64,000 nucleotides of DNA from Talpa occidentalis (taxonomy: Eukaryota; Chordata; Mammalia; Eulipotyphla; Talpidae). The stretch spans positions 20,507,784 to 20,571,783 of the forward strand of contig NW_023602073.1 of NCBI RefSeq assembly GCF_014898055.3, written 5' to 3'. The position numbers and the translations under genes were made by a program. The notes beneath the pieces are model-generated. The model searched no databases, had not been told where the DNA came from, and saw only the letters and a list, made by a program, of their open reading frames with translations. Of the stretch, positions 12,606 through 26,229 are shown one piece after another (positions within the stretch are counted from its first letter, which is position 1; each line of letters opens with the position of its first letter).

Positions 12606-15600
12606 TTTTTTTCCAATAAATTTCATTTTATATTCCCCATACAATTGCAGCCCCCTTATTCTGACCCCAAACCCTCCCCTCCCTGCTCCCCACCTCCCTC
12701 AGAGTGTCTCTAGTTCATAGTTATTTGTTGATTTTGATTTTCACTTTCTTATAGTTATTCATTTTCCTGGTCCCTTATTTAAGTTTTCTAGATCCCTGCT
12801 ATGAGTGAGACCATAGGTATTTTCTTTTTCTTTCCAGCGTCATCCATGTTGCTGCAAATTGCATGTGATTATCTTTTTGAATGCTGAGTAATATTCCATG
12901 GTGTATATGTACCACATCTTCTTGATCCACTCATCTATTTTGGGCATTTGGGTTGTTTCCAAGCTTAGCTATTGTAAATAGTGCTGCTATAAACATAGAG
13001 ATGCAGGTGCTCTTTGGAACTGATGTTTCTGTGTCCTTTGGGTAAATACCTAGGAGTGGAATTGCTGGATCATATGGAAGCTCTATGTTTAGTAGGTCAA
13101 GAAATCTCCACACAGCTCTCCATAGTGGTTGGACCAGTTTGCACTCCACCAACAGTGCAGGAGAGTTCCTTTTTCTCCACAACCTCCCCAACATTTGTTG
13201 TTGCTAGTTTTTTTTTTAATGTGCCATTCTCACTGGTGTAAGATGGTATCTCATGGTAGTTTTGATTTGCATTTCCCTGATTACAAGTGATGTTGAACAT
13301 TTTTTTCATATGCCTGTTGGCCATTTGCATTTCCTCTTCAGAGAAGTTTCTTTTAGCTCTTCTGCCATTTTTTGACAGGATTATCTTCTTTGTTGTTGTT
13401 GAGTCTCATCAGCAGTTGTAGATTTTTGTGATCAGTTCTTTATCATTAGTGTTGTGTGTAAAATTGTTCTCCCAGTCTGTGGGGTTTCTCTTTGTTTTGG
13501 TTATAGTCCCTTTTGTTGTGCAGAAGCTCTTTAATTTGATGTATTCCCAGCTGTTTAACTTTGCCTTCACTATCACTGCTTTGGGTGATGTGTCTGTAAA
13601 GATGTCTTTGATATGCATATCACATAGTGTTTCGCCTATATTTCCTTCTATGTATTTTATAGTTTCAGGTCTTATGTCTAGTTATTCAATCCATTTTGAG
13701 TTGGATTTTGTGTATGGTGTATGGTGTTAGGTCAAGCTTCATTATTTTGCATGTAGAGACCCAGGTTTCCCAGCACCATTTTTGAACAAACTTTCTTTGC
13801 TCCAATGCATAGTCTTTGCTCCTTTGTCAAAGATTAGTTGACCATAAATCTGTGGGTTTATTTCTGGATTTTCTATTCAATTCCATTGGACTGTGTGTTT
13901 GTTCTTGTTCCAATACCACGCAGTTTTGATGATTATGGCTTTGTAGTATAGTTTGAAGTCTGGGAGTGTGATGCCTCCATTCCCTTCTTTTTTTTTTTTT
14001 TTCAGGAGAGCTTTGGCTATTCGGGGTTTTTGGTGATTCCATATGAATTTCTTCAATAATTGTTCTATTTCTTTGAAGAATGACATTGAAATTTTTATTG
14101 GAATAGCATTGAATCTGTATATTGCTTTTGGTAGGATGGCCATTTTAATAATGTTTATTCTTCCAATCCATGAGCAGGGGATGTCTTTCCATTTCCTTGT
14201 ATCTTCGTCTGCTTCTGTTAAACAGTGTTTTATAGTTTTCTTTGTATAGGTCCTTTACCTCTTTTGTTAGATTTATTCCCAAGTATTTCATTTTTTTTGT
14301 TTTGATAATAAAAGGATATTTTTTTATTTCTTCTTCTTCAGATTTGTTGTTTGTGTATAGGAAGGCTACTGACTTTTGCATGTTGATTTTGTATCCTGCC
14401 ACTTTACTGAACTGATTGGTGAGTTGAATGTTTTTCTGTGGAGTTTTTGGGGTTCTCTATGTATATTATCATATCATCTGCAAATAGTGATAGTTTGACT
14501 TCTTCTTTTCCTATTTGGATTCCTTGTATGTCTTTCTCTTTTCTTATTGCACTAGCTAGGACTTCCAGTATTATACTGAAAAGCAGTGGTGAGAGTGGAC
14601 ATCCTTGTCTTGTTCCAGATCTTAATGGAAATGCTTTCAGCTTTTCACCATTGAGAATGATACTGGCTATGGGCTTGTCATATATGGCCTTTAAGATGTT
14701 GAGGTATGTTCCTTGTATCCCGAGAATTTCAAGGGCTTTTATCATGAACATGTGTTGCACTTTGTCGAAAGATTTCTCAGCATCTATTGATATTATCATA
14801 TGGTTTTTATATTTCTTTTTGTTGATGTGTTGGATAACGTTAATTGATTTTCGGATGTTGAACTATCCTTGTGTCCCTGGAATGAATCCTACTTGGTCGT
14901 GGTGACTTATCTTATGGATACATTGTTGGATTCTGATAGCTAAAATTTTATTGAGGATTTTTGCATCAGTGTTCATTAGGGAGATTGGTCTGTTGTTTTC
15001 TTTTTGTGTTGTCTTTGTTCAGTTTTGGTGTTAGTGTAATGTTGGCTTTATAGAACATGTTTGGTATTATCCCTTCCTTCTCAATTTTTTGGAAGAGTTT
15101 GTGAAGTATAGGCAGTAATTTGTCTCTGAATGTTTGGTAGAATTCATTAGTAAATCTATCAGGTCTTGGCTTTTGTTTTTGGGGAGGTTTTTGATTAACA
15201 TTTCAATTTCACTGCTTGTAATTGGTCTGCTTAGGTGTTCTATTTCTTCTTTATCTAGCTTTGGGTGATTGTAGAGTTGTAGGAATTTGTTCATCTCCTC
15301 TAGATTGTTGAAGTTGTTTCCATATAACTGTTCATAGTAGTTACTGATTATTCTTTTGATTTCTGCTGTGTCCGTTGTGATTTCTCCTCTTTCATTTACG
15401 ATCCTGTTTATTATTGCTTTCTCCCTTTTTTCCTTTGTGAGCCTGTCTAGGGTTTGTCTATTTTATTGATTTTTTTGAGGAACCAGCTCTTGGTTTCATT
15501 GATCTTTTGGATTTTTTTTTAAATTTTGATTTTATTTATTTGTGATTTGGTTTTTATTATTTCTTTTCTCCTACTGGTTTTGGGTTTTTTTGTTTGTTTG

Positions 15601-18600
15601 TTTGTTTGTTTGTTTCTTTGAGCTTTGAGATTAGGTTGTTTCTTTGAGTTCTTTCTTGTTTCTTGAGTTGAGCCTCTATTGCTATATATTTTCCTCTTAT
15701 TACTGCTTTTGCTGTAATACCATACATTGAGGAAATTGGTGTCCTCCTTGTCATTCAATTCAAAGAATTTTTTAATTTCTTCTTTCATCTCCTCATTGGT
15801 CCAGATATCTTCCAGTAGTGTGGTTTTCAATCTCCATGAGGTAGGAGAGTTCCTTGCCTTCTTCTTCTTATGGCTTATTTCTAGTTTGATGCCTTCATGG
15901 TCAGAAAAGATGGTTGGTATGATTTTGATCTTGTTGTATCTGTTGATGTTTGTCTTGTGCCCCAGTATGTGATCGATCCTGGAAAATGATCCGTGTATGC
16001 TTGAGAAAAAAGTTTACTCCATTTTTGGGGGTTTAGTGTTCTATAGATGTCTGTTAAGCCCAAATGCTCTAGGTCCTTATTTAGAGCTTTAATTTCTTTA
16101 CTTATTTTTTTTTTGTCTCGTTGATCTAGCCATTGTTGATAGTGGTGTGTTGAAATCTCCCACTAGGTGTGTGTTTCTCTGATGTCTGTTTTCAGAGATG
16201 ACAATGTTATCTGATATATTTTGGTGCTCTTTTGTTTGGTGAGTATATTTAATGAGTGTCATTTCTTCTTGAAGGATTGTCTCCTTGATCATAATGTTGT
16301 GACCATTGGGGTCTCTTTTTATCTTTTTGAGTTTGAAATCTATTTTATCTGATATAAGTATAGCTGTTCTTGATTTCTTTTTTGGTCCATTTGCTTGTAG
16401 GATTGTTTTCCATCCTTTAACTTTGAGTCTATTTTTATCTTTTGTAGCTAAATGTGTTTCTGGAGACAGCAAAGTTTGGGTCCAACCTGCGACTCTGTGT
16501 TTTTTATTGAAGAGTTTCGTCCGTTTACATTTAGAGTTAATATTGATCTCTTAGAATGTGTATTTGCCATTTTGTTTGTCTTTCCTTTGATTTTATTTAT
16601 TTATTCTTTTAATAACTTTTTTTGGCCTTCTTTCATTGTTATTCATTCCTCTAAGGTTCTGGCTTTAGGACTCCTTGTAGCATTTTTTGGAGTGGGGTTT
16701 AGTTTTAATGAAATTCCAGAGTTTCTGTTTGTCTGGGAAGGTCCTTATTCTTTCTTCATAGAGGAAGGAGAGCTTTGCAGGATAGAGCATTCTTGGTTGG
16801 CATCTGTTTTCTTGGAGTCTGTTGACTATGTTCCTCCACTCTCTCCTTGCCCGTAGTGTTTTCTTCGGAGGAGTCTGATGTCAGCCTGATTGGTTTCCTT
16901 TGAATGTTATCTCTTTCTTCCCTCTTGTCAGCTTCATTATTTTTCCTTGTCCTGGATTCTTGGGTGCTTTACTATTATGTTTCTTGCCATATTTTTCCTT
17001 TCATCATGGAAGTTTGGGGTTCTTCTTGCTTCTTGTATATCAATTTCCAGCTCCTTCTTCACGTTTGGGATGTTCTCTTCAATTATCTCCTTGAATATTT
17101 TCTCTGTTCCTACATCTCTCTCCTCTCCTTCTGGTATTCCTAACACTCTTTTATTTCCTTTCCTCATGGAGTCAGATAGTTCCTGAAGACTATTTTCAGT
17201 CTTTTTCCTTTGCACTTCTCTTTACTTTTCTGCTTTGGTTCTTTTTATTTCTATGTCTTCAAGAGTACTTATTCGTTCTTCCATTTCATCTATTCTGCTT
17301 TCATTGCTTTTCCCAGAGTTTTTAGTGCCTCCATTAATTCTTTGATCTCCTGCATTTCTTTTACTTCCCTCTTTAGGGACTCAATTTCATTCTTCTGATC
17401 ATTGATTATTTTTCCCTTATCACTATTTTCCTTTATGACTTCTGTCAGTTTTTTAATCATGACAATTTTAAATTCTCTTTCTGGAAGGCTCAGAAGTTCT
17501 TCCAAGTTACTGTCATTGCAATCTTGGCGGTGGTTTTCTTTTTGTGGTGTGCATTTTTCCTGAGGAGTTGCTAGGTTGCATGTGGTTCTTCTACTCCCTG
17601 CTGTCTGTTTTCTAATTTGCCATATGCATTGGGACACTGTGTTGCTGGGACTGGCTGTCATCTTGGGTGAACTTCTCCGCTCCCCTCTGGCTCCTCCAGG
17701 AGCCATCTAAAATGCTGATTCAGGGACATGCTCCCCTGAGCGCCAGGTCTTCCCCGGCGGTGGGTTCCCGCTCACCCTCTGGACTGGGACTGCAGGCCAG
17801 AAGGGGCCTGGCATGGGTGAACTTCCTAGCTCACCTCTGGCTTCTCCGGGAGCCTTCTGCTGGTTTCTGGCTGTCTTTACTGAAGAAATGTCCCGGTTCT
17901 AAAATGGCTATGTGGGATGCACTCCCTGAGCACCTGGTCTGCCCCGGCGGTGTGTTCCCACTGCCACTCTGGGCTGGGACTGCAGGTCAGACGGGGCCTG
18001 GCATGGGTAAATTTCCCAGCTCAATTCTTGCTCCTCAGGGAGCCTTCTGCTGGTTCAGGCAGTCTTTACTGAAGAAATGTCCCTGTTCTAAAATAGCGAT
18101 GTGGGACAAACTCCCTGTGCACCCGGTCTGCCCTAGAGGTGGGTTTCCGCTCCCCCGCTGGGCTGGGACTGCAGGCCAGAAGGGGCCTGGCGTGGGCGAA
18201 CTTCGCAGCTCACCTCTGGCTCCTCAGGGAGCCTTCTGCTGGTTTCAAGCAGTCTTTACTGGAGAAATGTCCCTGTTCTAAAATGGTGATGCAGGATGCA
18301 CTCCGTGCGCGCCCGGTCTGCCCTGGCAGTCTCAAGCAGTCTTTACTGAAGAAAGGTCCCTATTCTAAAATGGCGATTAGGAGACATGAATCATCTTCCA
18401 CGTGCCCAGTCTGCCCCAGCCCTGGGTGCCCACACCCCTTGGGATCGGACTGCTGGCCAGAAGGGGCCTGGTGTGGGCAAACTTCACAGCTCACCTCTGA
18501 CTCCTCCGGGAGCCTTCTGCTGGTTTCAAGCAGTCTTTACTGAAGAAAGGTCCCTATTCTATGGGGTGTTGGTGATTTTTTTTTCTGGTCGCTATGTGGC

Positions 18601-19480
18601 GCCAGAGATCTCTCCTAGTGTCCTTGGGAGCTATTTTTTCCACCCCTTGGGACAGGGAACAGAGTGGGAGTTGTGGGGAAAGACTCAGCGGCTTTGGGGT
18701 ACTGTGTCTGCCTCGTGTCCCACCATTGTGGGGGACCCATGCCCCAAATTTTGTGCCCCGGGTCTCAGTTCCAAAGCCCTCAGGTCCGGGATGCGGGCTG
18801 TAGCCCAGTTCAGTGTTCGCAGAAATGGTGCCTTTTGCACCCTGCTCTCGTGTCCGGGCGCCTGGTTTCTGATTACTCAGTGAGGGATATTCACCTCAGT
18901 GAGGGGCCCCACACATCTCCCCACAAGCCTAGGTCACAGGCACAAGGACCTGGGTAGCTGCAGTCTGCATTTGCTTTTCAAGCACGCTGCTTTTCCACAC
19001 AAGCTTACTGGCTGGCCTGGGGCTGTTTGTAGGTCTCCCGGAGTCTTTGTTTTTCTCTGATGGTGCCTGGAGCTGTTCGGTCACCTCCAGGGAATCCTGC
19101 AGGGTTCTCCACAGCTCCAGTTCATGGGGTGTGGTGGCTGAAATAGTTCCTTTCCACTCACAGTCCCACTTGATGCGTAGTTTTTTCTTGTTGGTTGTTT
19201 TACTTTTTTTTTTGTTTTTTCCTCCTTTCTTTTGGTCGGAGAGTGCCAATTTTGTGGGTGGGGGAGGGTAGCAGTGTTCTGAGCTTTCCTCCCATTTAGT
19301 CCTCTTTTATGGCAACTTTCATCTTCGGATATTTTTCTGGAGTCGTCCGTTTATCTTCCGTGTCCCAGTTCTCACTGGGACCTGCTGCTTTTCCTCCCTA
19401 TTAACTTTTTTTTTTTATTTTTTAATGGGAGATCTTACTCGCAGTGTTTCCTCACCACCATGTTGATCCACTGCCTCTGA
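12606..19480 (-). mobile_element. Full-length but decayed L1
   Basis: The 3' end (12606) and 5' end (about 19480) are both present: 3'UTR, ORF2 (about 12830-16570, with many stops), ORF1 (about 16630-17660) and an expanded 5'UTR (17660-19480). Conserved ORF2 pieces remain, such as [12 protein letters not shown] and [13 protein letters not shown] near 14450-14650. Divergence from the young copies is visible by eye. It lies in unit 2 of the OR array between the far-upstream block and the receptor pseudogene. Confidence 0.93.
17660..18570 (-). repeat. Tandem ~190-bp monomers in L1 5'UTR
   Basis: A unit containing AGCCTTCTGC followed by AGTCTTTACTGAAGAAA and TTCTAAAATGG recurs: AGCCTTCTGC at 17851, 18041, 18230 and 18511 (steps 190, 189, 281), with an extra partial unit whose AGTCTTTACT is at 18339. 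About five units are present, against about 2.5 in the L1s at 30650-31100 and 45840-46300. The clean repetition keeps long spurious open frames. Confidence 0.85.
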
Positions 19481-19488
19481 ATTTTTTT

Positions 19489-19760
19489 TAAGATTTATTT
19501 ATTTATTATTTATTGATTTATTGATATAAGCACTGGGTACAGTCAGAAGTGCGGTATGGTGAGAGAATTCACCAGAGCCAGAGCAGGGAACAGAACAGGC
19601 AGACTGATGAAATACACTGCTGAGGAGAGCAGCGGGCTTGGCAGGAGCGGTCTGTCGTGCTATGTGGGACCCTTGCCCGGCAGCCGGGATCAAACTGGCA
19701 CTGCAGAGGCTGCAGGCAGCTTCGCAGTTCAGCGTTCACTGTTGCGCCACCAGGGAGGCC
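19489..19760 (-). mobile_element. tRNA-derived SINE, full form
   Basis: Reverse-strand copy directly beside the 5' end of the decayed L1 at 12606-19480. Confidence 0.9.
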
Positions 19761-22724
19761 GAATTAAAGAAAACTCTGGAGTGCACTTGGGAATGGTCAG
19801 TATTTTCAGAATTCAAAGAATGTTCCTGAGAACAAAAATAACTGGTAAAGTAGTTAAATGTATCTTAATACATTTAGAAAAGACTTATGTTTTATAAACA
19901 TTATATCTATGTGAACAGTAAACATTGTTTAAAAACATCAATATGACCTAAAACTGTGGTAAAAGTATTGAGTTTTTGAATTCCCCTTTGTTATAGCAGA
20001 GTGAATAACTTGGAGACAATAAAATAGTAAATTAAAGTTGTAAAACCAACCTAGTGTTCTGATCAACAATGAAAGAAGTGATTTCATTGAAGAAAACAAT
20101 GTTACCATCATTATGTTCATAAATAGATACTCATAAAAATAGACAAAAAAATATTGAGGTTGTTTGTAAGAACCAGCAAGTTACATTCATGTCCCATCAT
20201 CATATACTGTTTTTGTACTTGGTACCACAGACAGTTGTACAGCAGCATATTCAGTAATCTTAGAAAGTTATCTATAACCCAAATGTGACAAAATTGTTTT
20301 TGCACTCACACATACATACATAATTGAGTTAATATGCACAATTTTTTTCTTCAAAAGGAAGAAAAGTTATATAGTTTTAAAGATGCAAACAAATACTACA
20401 TTTAATCCCTCTATTTGGCTCCTGTGCTTATTAATGTGATTGCAGATTTAAATTGATGGAAGACCAACCAAAATACTTTTGGGTAAGTAAGCAATATTTC
20501 CACATATATGGAACTGATTCTCTTTTTCTTGGGTTCCTTAACAGAAAATAAACAATTTTCTCCTATACACAGATATGGAAGTTTCTGGAGGTTCCAGATA
20601 CCTCATACGCCATGTTGAGTGTGTCATCATATCTTTAGAAATGTCAGATGTCTTCTTAAAAGTGTCTCCTCCAATGTGGTCTAAATATAAAATAATGATT
20701 TAATTTAATGATAACACTCCAGAAGACACCCACACATATACACAATCACATGCAAACACAGACAATAAGGCTGAAACAATTTTCCAATAAGTTTCCTTGT
20801 GTATGCAAGCAACTCCCTCATTAGTCAAGTCTTTTCTATTAATCCAGACAATTTTCCAATTAAATTACATAAAACCCAACAGGATTTACAAACATCAATC
20901 ACCCTCAGCTTCCAAATAAATTATTCTGGTGCATCCATGGAGGTTAGGCTGAAAAAACAAAATGCAGGATCATTTTCTTATGTGTTTCAGATCAGGCTAA
21001 CAAATCAAACCAGTAATAAGGATAATCATTCCCTCACCATGCAGAAATTATTACTGTTGTTATGTATTGTATTTCCTTGTATTCTCTATTCTCTGCTTAC
21101 TCCAACCTTGAGTATTTACACATATTGATAACATACAGTGCGTGTGTCTTCCTTCTATGTCATCCACATAGTGATCAGATCGTATTTCAGAAAAAAAATG
21201 TCATCATTATAATTTTCAAGACCACCAGAATATTATCATGAATATAACAACTCCAGTTCAATTTTAGAATTTGTCGATATTTTTTGTTACTGTGCTAATT
21301 TTAAATGAACCTAGTTTTCTTAACTAATTGCAAAAGAATATAATTAAAATGGTCTCTAGCTAAAAATTGCATTCTTTAGGTGGTAGATTGTTTCAAGTCT
21401 TCTGCTAATAATTTTCTCTTTTCCGGATGTGTGCACAATTTTGATTTTACTACATATATGGTTTAACTTTATATCTTTATTTTTATTAAGCAGATAACAT
21501 ATTTGTTTATTTTTAATTTTATTAGTTTCATTTAAGTAATGTTGATTTACAAAACGATATGTGATTTGGGCCTTGACTCAGACCTCCTCAGATGTATATA
21601 CCAATAGATCAGTTTCTCTATAATTAATAGAGCTATTTTAATTTAAATGTTAACTAATTTTATGAGTACAAAAATTGTTTGCATAGTTGTTTTGTTTATG
21701 TACTCAGAATGAGTGTAAATTATATGTATATTGGTTATATTTCATATATATATTGTTTCTATTTATTTTTATAAAAATACACTTGGGCAGGTCTGTTCTT
21801 TTCCATTTTCATAGGAAATTAACATTTTACAGTAAACATTTTTATGATATTTTACGCTAATGATAATGGTTATTTCATATATGACTATTGCATAGGTATT
21901 ATCAGCTTGATTTTCATAACATTATTTATTGAGAAAATATTTAGTCAGATGAAGAAACACTAGGAATGTATCCTCTCACATAAAAAAAAAATATAAAATT
22001 GCAACCACAAATGCATTGTGGTTGCAATAGTATAAAAAGAGATAGAAGATTAATAAAAAGGAAAAGGTAGATAAGAAACTTCATAAATGTGAATGTATTA
22101 AGTATATAAAACTTTTAAATATAAATAAAAATTAATGCCATACAGCATTATAACAATATTATGCATTTAACAATGTATTTTAGGGCATTCATGGCAGTCT
22201 ATGGGTTAAGTCTCTGCACTATCACCAAAATGGCCTGAGTTGGATCCCTGACCAGGGTGCTGAGCCACATGGCACAACAGACCTCTCCTGTCTCAGCTGC
22301 TGCTCCCCTCAGCAGTGTATTTCTGTAGATCCACCATTCTGTTCCCCATTCTGTCTCCGGTGATACTCTCACCACCACACCTCTGGCCTCCACCCAGTTC
22401 TTCTATGATAAATAAATACATAAATAAATGTTCAAATATATGTTATTAATTCTATTATATACATTTGGGTTTCTTTTCACTGAAATGCTCAATAATCACA
22501 TAATCATCTCCCTAGCCTATGTTTTCATGACTGAGTCAAGTAAAATAAAATGCTCCACATGATTGTTAGTATTGAGAAATACTTTCATATTAATAATGAT
22601 TTCTTCAAATAACTTCATCCTTTCCTTCACTGAAAGGTTATATAATAATAATTTTTGAATGGTTCCATTTTGTCTTATAGACAACATAACACAGAAATGA
22701 TGTGTGATGGCTATATGAAGGAAT
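19761..22724. repeat. OR-array unit 2: receptor upstream region
   Basis: Matches 2030-3140 of unit 1 (e.g. GGAAAATCATCAACTGTCTCC against GAAAATAAACAATTTTCTCC), and in part, reversed, the region upstream of the intact receptor (39590 against 21800). It probably holds the receptor's promoter and 5' exon; I cannot place them. Confidence 0.65.
22183..22437 (+). mobile_element. SINE with divergent head (second lineage)
   Basis: The body (CTCAGCAGTGTATTTC, CTCTCACC) is that of the main SINE, but the head reads GGGTTAAGTCTCTGCACTAT with a GTTGGATCCC B box. It is shared with 51912-52140 and clearly different from the GCGCAGCGGTTGAGCGC head. Confidence 0.8.
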
Positions 22725-23673
22725 ATGGGGAATTTCACTATGAGTGGGTTTCTACTGTTGGGATTTTCTGCCACAGCTGAGCTAGAACTCGTCCATGCTT
22801 CTCTGTTCTTAGTCTTCTACATGGTGGTGGTAACTGGAAATATCCTCATTATCACAGCAACTTCCATAGACAATAGTCTCCAGTCACCCATGTATTTCTT
22901 CCTGAAACATCTCTCCTTCCTGGATCTGTGCTATATTTCTGTGACTTTGCCAAGGTCCATTCACAACTGTTTCATGCACAGAGGCTACATTTCCCTAGGG
23001 AAATGCATAGTGCAGTGTTTTGCTTTCACTCTCTTTGCAGCTGCTGAGATGTCCATGCTCACAGTGATGTCTTATGACTACTACGTGGCCATCTGCCTTC
23101 CACTGCACTATGAAATCATCATGGATGCCAGCACATGTGTTCACGGAGTGACAGGCATCTGGATCAGTGGGTCATCTCTGGAGCCATGTACACAGCTGGC
23201 ATTTTCTCCGTGCATTTCTGTGGTTCCCATACCATTCACCAGTTCTCCTGTGACATCCCCCAACTCCTGAAACTCTCTTGTTCTAATGAGTAACATCAGT
23301 GAGGTTGGGGTCAGTGTCTTCCTAGCTGCTATGGCCTTTCTTTGTGTCATCTTTACTGGAGTGTCCTACACACAGATATTCTCTACTGTGCTGAGGATGC
23401 CATCTGCTGAGGGCAGAGCTAGGGCCTTTTCCACTTGCCTTTCCCACCTCGCTGTGGTCATTTTTTTCATTTCAACAAGCTTCTTTGAGTTTCTCAAGCC
23501 ACCTTCTGACTCTCCAAGTGCACTGGACATTTTGCTAACTACTTATGTACACAGTTGTGTCCCCAACACTCAACCCAATGATCTACAGCCTGCAAAATCA
23601 AGCCATAAAGTCAGCTCTGAGAAAGTTTTCCAAAGAAGAAAAGACTGACTCTTTTGTTGTGGCCCATTGTTAA
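22725..23673 (+). pseudogene. Olfactory receptor pseudogene, OR14-like, paralogue of 38047-38982
   Basis: The sequence aligns from start to end with the intact receptor at 38047-38982, beginning MGNFTMSGF and including PMYFFLKHLSFLDLCYIS. It has three frame lesions. One base is lost near 23170, after the residues GIWIS. One base is gained near 23290, which creates TAA at 23291-23293. One further shift lies just before the TM7-proximal 'MYTVV' equivalent at 23545. The DRY-type motif reads DYY (SYDYYVAIC), losing the arginine needed for G-protein coupling. An acceptor-like TTATAG lies upstream near 22680. The gene cannot encode a full receptor as read. The alternative, that the indels are assembly errors, would not explain the DYY change. 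Confidence 0.88.
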
Positions 23674-25087
23674 TTCTTAGTTGGGAGACAAGTTCACAAT
23701 ATGTTGGGAAAACTGTTGGGTTAAATAAATCGAAGTGAGTGAAAATTAAATGAGTTTATGAAAGAATCATGGCTGTGGACTCAAGCCTGGGAACAACCTA
23801 CAGATAATTCGGAAAAGCTGCCCAAGCTTTGTGCTCTTGGATGAAGATATTCTCTAATTTCCAGGGGAATAAGGCAAGGATCTGGGGAAATGTCTAGTTG
23901 TTGTTGTCTGTGCATTGATTAAAAAAAAAGATGAGAGTGTCATCTACCCAGAATTTGGAGAGTTAGCTCTTCCATAAACCTTGATATCTTCTATTTTGAA
24001 GTTACTAATTTGCCCAGAGAAAGCAGTTTCCAAAATGCTGTTTTATCTCAAAGTACATTTCTCCTGGACATAATATATTTAGGTCCAGACCAGTTAATTT
24101 TCACTCATGACTGTGTCCTTTAGTTAGGAATAGAGGAGGGGGGGGCCCAAACTGATACCCAAATTGTGGTGAGCCAAACAGGCAACCAGAAATTTACCGG
24201 TAAATGAGAAACTAGCACATTGACTGTCATATCAGTCATTCAGTAGCACTATGAAAATTACTTTCGTAAACAGTGTAGATTAATATGTCGCCACAAAACT
24301 AGGTGTGAGAAAAAGTTCCATAATTTTAAAGAAGCCAGTGTAGTCTCTTCCCTGATGATTTCTGTCAGGATGATGGCAAACGGTAACATGAGGTTCTTTC
24401 TCATTTTCACTATTCCCCTAGGAGTTGGGATATCATATGGTGCCTGTGAACTCAGTAGAACTACCTGACTCTCAGCACCTATTGACCAGGTAGCACCCCA
24501 CTAAGGCTCTATCTACTTAGGGCCTCCCGGAGCAATACACAGGGGTCACTCTGCAACTCTCTCTATACCACTTCGTTGTCTCTGAAGATACATGGATTAC
24601 TTGACACTCAAGTGAGAGAAATATTAAATCACACAATAATCTTTAAGTTGCTCAGAAATACATATTCTTAAATGTTAAAATCACTTATGGAAATAATGGC
24701 AAATTAATGGCTTTATTGTATACTAACAAAAGGAATAGTGATGTTTAAAGATAGGTAAATAAACTTATGGATGTATAGTGAGCAGTGATCAGAACTTCGA
24801 AATCAATGGATGTATAATCATCTCATATCTCAAATAAAGACATAATTAATGAACTGAAAGACAAATTTTAAATGTGATAATATGAAATTCTGCCAAATAA
24901 ACTCAGAAACAGGGGAGAAAACAGCATGAAAAAGAGATTGAATCATAAATGATAGAAAAGGAGAGTCTATCAGGCTTATAAAAGTTCCCAAACACCATTT
25001 CATCTATGTTTCCACTTTAAAGGTAAAGATAACAGACAATATTGAAAAGATTTTTCTATTTTTTCCAAAATTAATAGAAATTTAAAA
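23674..25087. repeat. OR-array unit 2: receptor downstream region
   Basis: From about 24200 it matches 6890-7740. Positions 23674-24200 show nothing I recognise. Confidence 0.65.
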
Positions 25088-25305
25088 ATTTGTCTTGAGA
25101 AACAAAATTTTTGATATATGTAAAATGAATTCAAAAGCATGGTATCTTACTGAACATTTGAAATAACATACCAAACAATAATTATCATTAAAATTTTACT
25201 TCTTTATTCTTTATTTCAACAATCCATTGTATAATTAATTTTGCAAGCTGTGAAGTAGTTTTGATTCCTTTTATTCAAATGGTATATGATGGATTCTGTA
25301 TCTTT
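25088..25305 (+). repeat. Left copy of long direct duplication flanking an L1
   Basis: This block and 26230-26461 share sequence throughout, including an identical run from GATATATGTAAAATGAATTC to GCATGGTATCTTA and the phrase TTCTTTATTTCAACA. Unit 1 has a single related copy (about 8075-8340), so the duplication is specific to unit 2. Visible differences between the two copies suggest it is not recent. Confidence 0.8.
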
Positions 25306-26225
25306 ATTTATTTATTTATTGTAATTTTATATATTTTTACATCATTTTTCATTTTTGCACAATGTATGCATTTTCATATTGGTGATAGTCCCTTACAATC
25401 CCACCCCCTTATTTTGACCATAATCCTTCCTACCTCCCCATCCCATAGTATGTCTCTGCTTTATAGTTGCTTGTTTATTTTGATTTTTACTTTATTATAA
25501 TTAGTCTTTTTCCTGGTCCTTTATTTAGGTTTTCTAAATTCCTGCTATTAATGAGAGCATCCACTATTTTTTCTTTTACTTTCTGGCTTTTTTTGCTGAG
25601 CATGATCCTTTCCAGCTCCATCCATGTTGCTGCAAATTGCATGAGTTTATCTTTTTGATTGCTGAGTAATGTTCATTGTGCATGTGGACCACAACTTCTT
25701 GATCCAGTCATCTATTTTTGGGCATTTGGGTTGTTTCCAAAGCTTAGCTATTGTAAACAGTGCTGCTATAAACAAGGGTGCAGGTGCTCTTTGGATTAAT
25801 GTTTCTGTGTCCTTTGGGCAAATACCTAGGAGTAGAATTGCTGGATCATATGGAAAAGGAATCTCCACACAGCTTTCCATAGTGGTTGGACCATTTTGCA
25901 CTCCACCAGCAGTGTGGGAGTGTTCCTTTTTCTCCACATCCTAGCCAACATTTGTTGTAGCTACTTTTTTTTTCCCACACAACACTAATAATAAAGGACT
26001 GATCACAAAAATCTACAAAGAGCTAAAGAGACTCACAAAAACAAAGTAAATAATCCAGTCAAAAAATTGGCAGAAAAGCTGAAAAAGAACTTCTCCAAGA
26101 GGAAGTGCAAATGGCCAACAGGCATATGAAAAAAATTTCAGCATCACTTGTAATCAGGGAAATACAAATAAAAACTACAATGAGATACCATCTTACAGCA
26201 GTGAGAATGGCACATTTTAAAATAT
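25300..26225 (-). mobile_element. Twin-primed L1 3' fragment (5' part inverted)
   Basis: Positions 25300-25970 are the L1 3' end on the minus strand. Positions 25975-26220 are the immediately upstream ORF2 segment but on the plus strand, so the 5' part is inverted, the signature of twin priming. The junction falls in an A/T run next to the equivalent of 50765. On both sides lies a duplicated block of about 220-230 bp (25088-25305 and 26230-26461). Confidence 0.88.
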
Positions 26226-26229
26226 TAAT

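Noticed and set aside
17667..18883. Overlapping plus-strand open frames of 134-204 codons
   Set aside because: They are antisense to the L1 5'UTR and stay open because the 190-bp monomers repeat; no protein family is recognisable.
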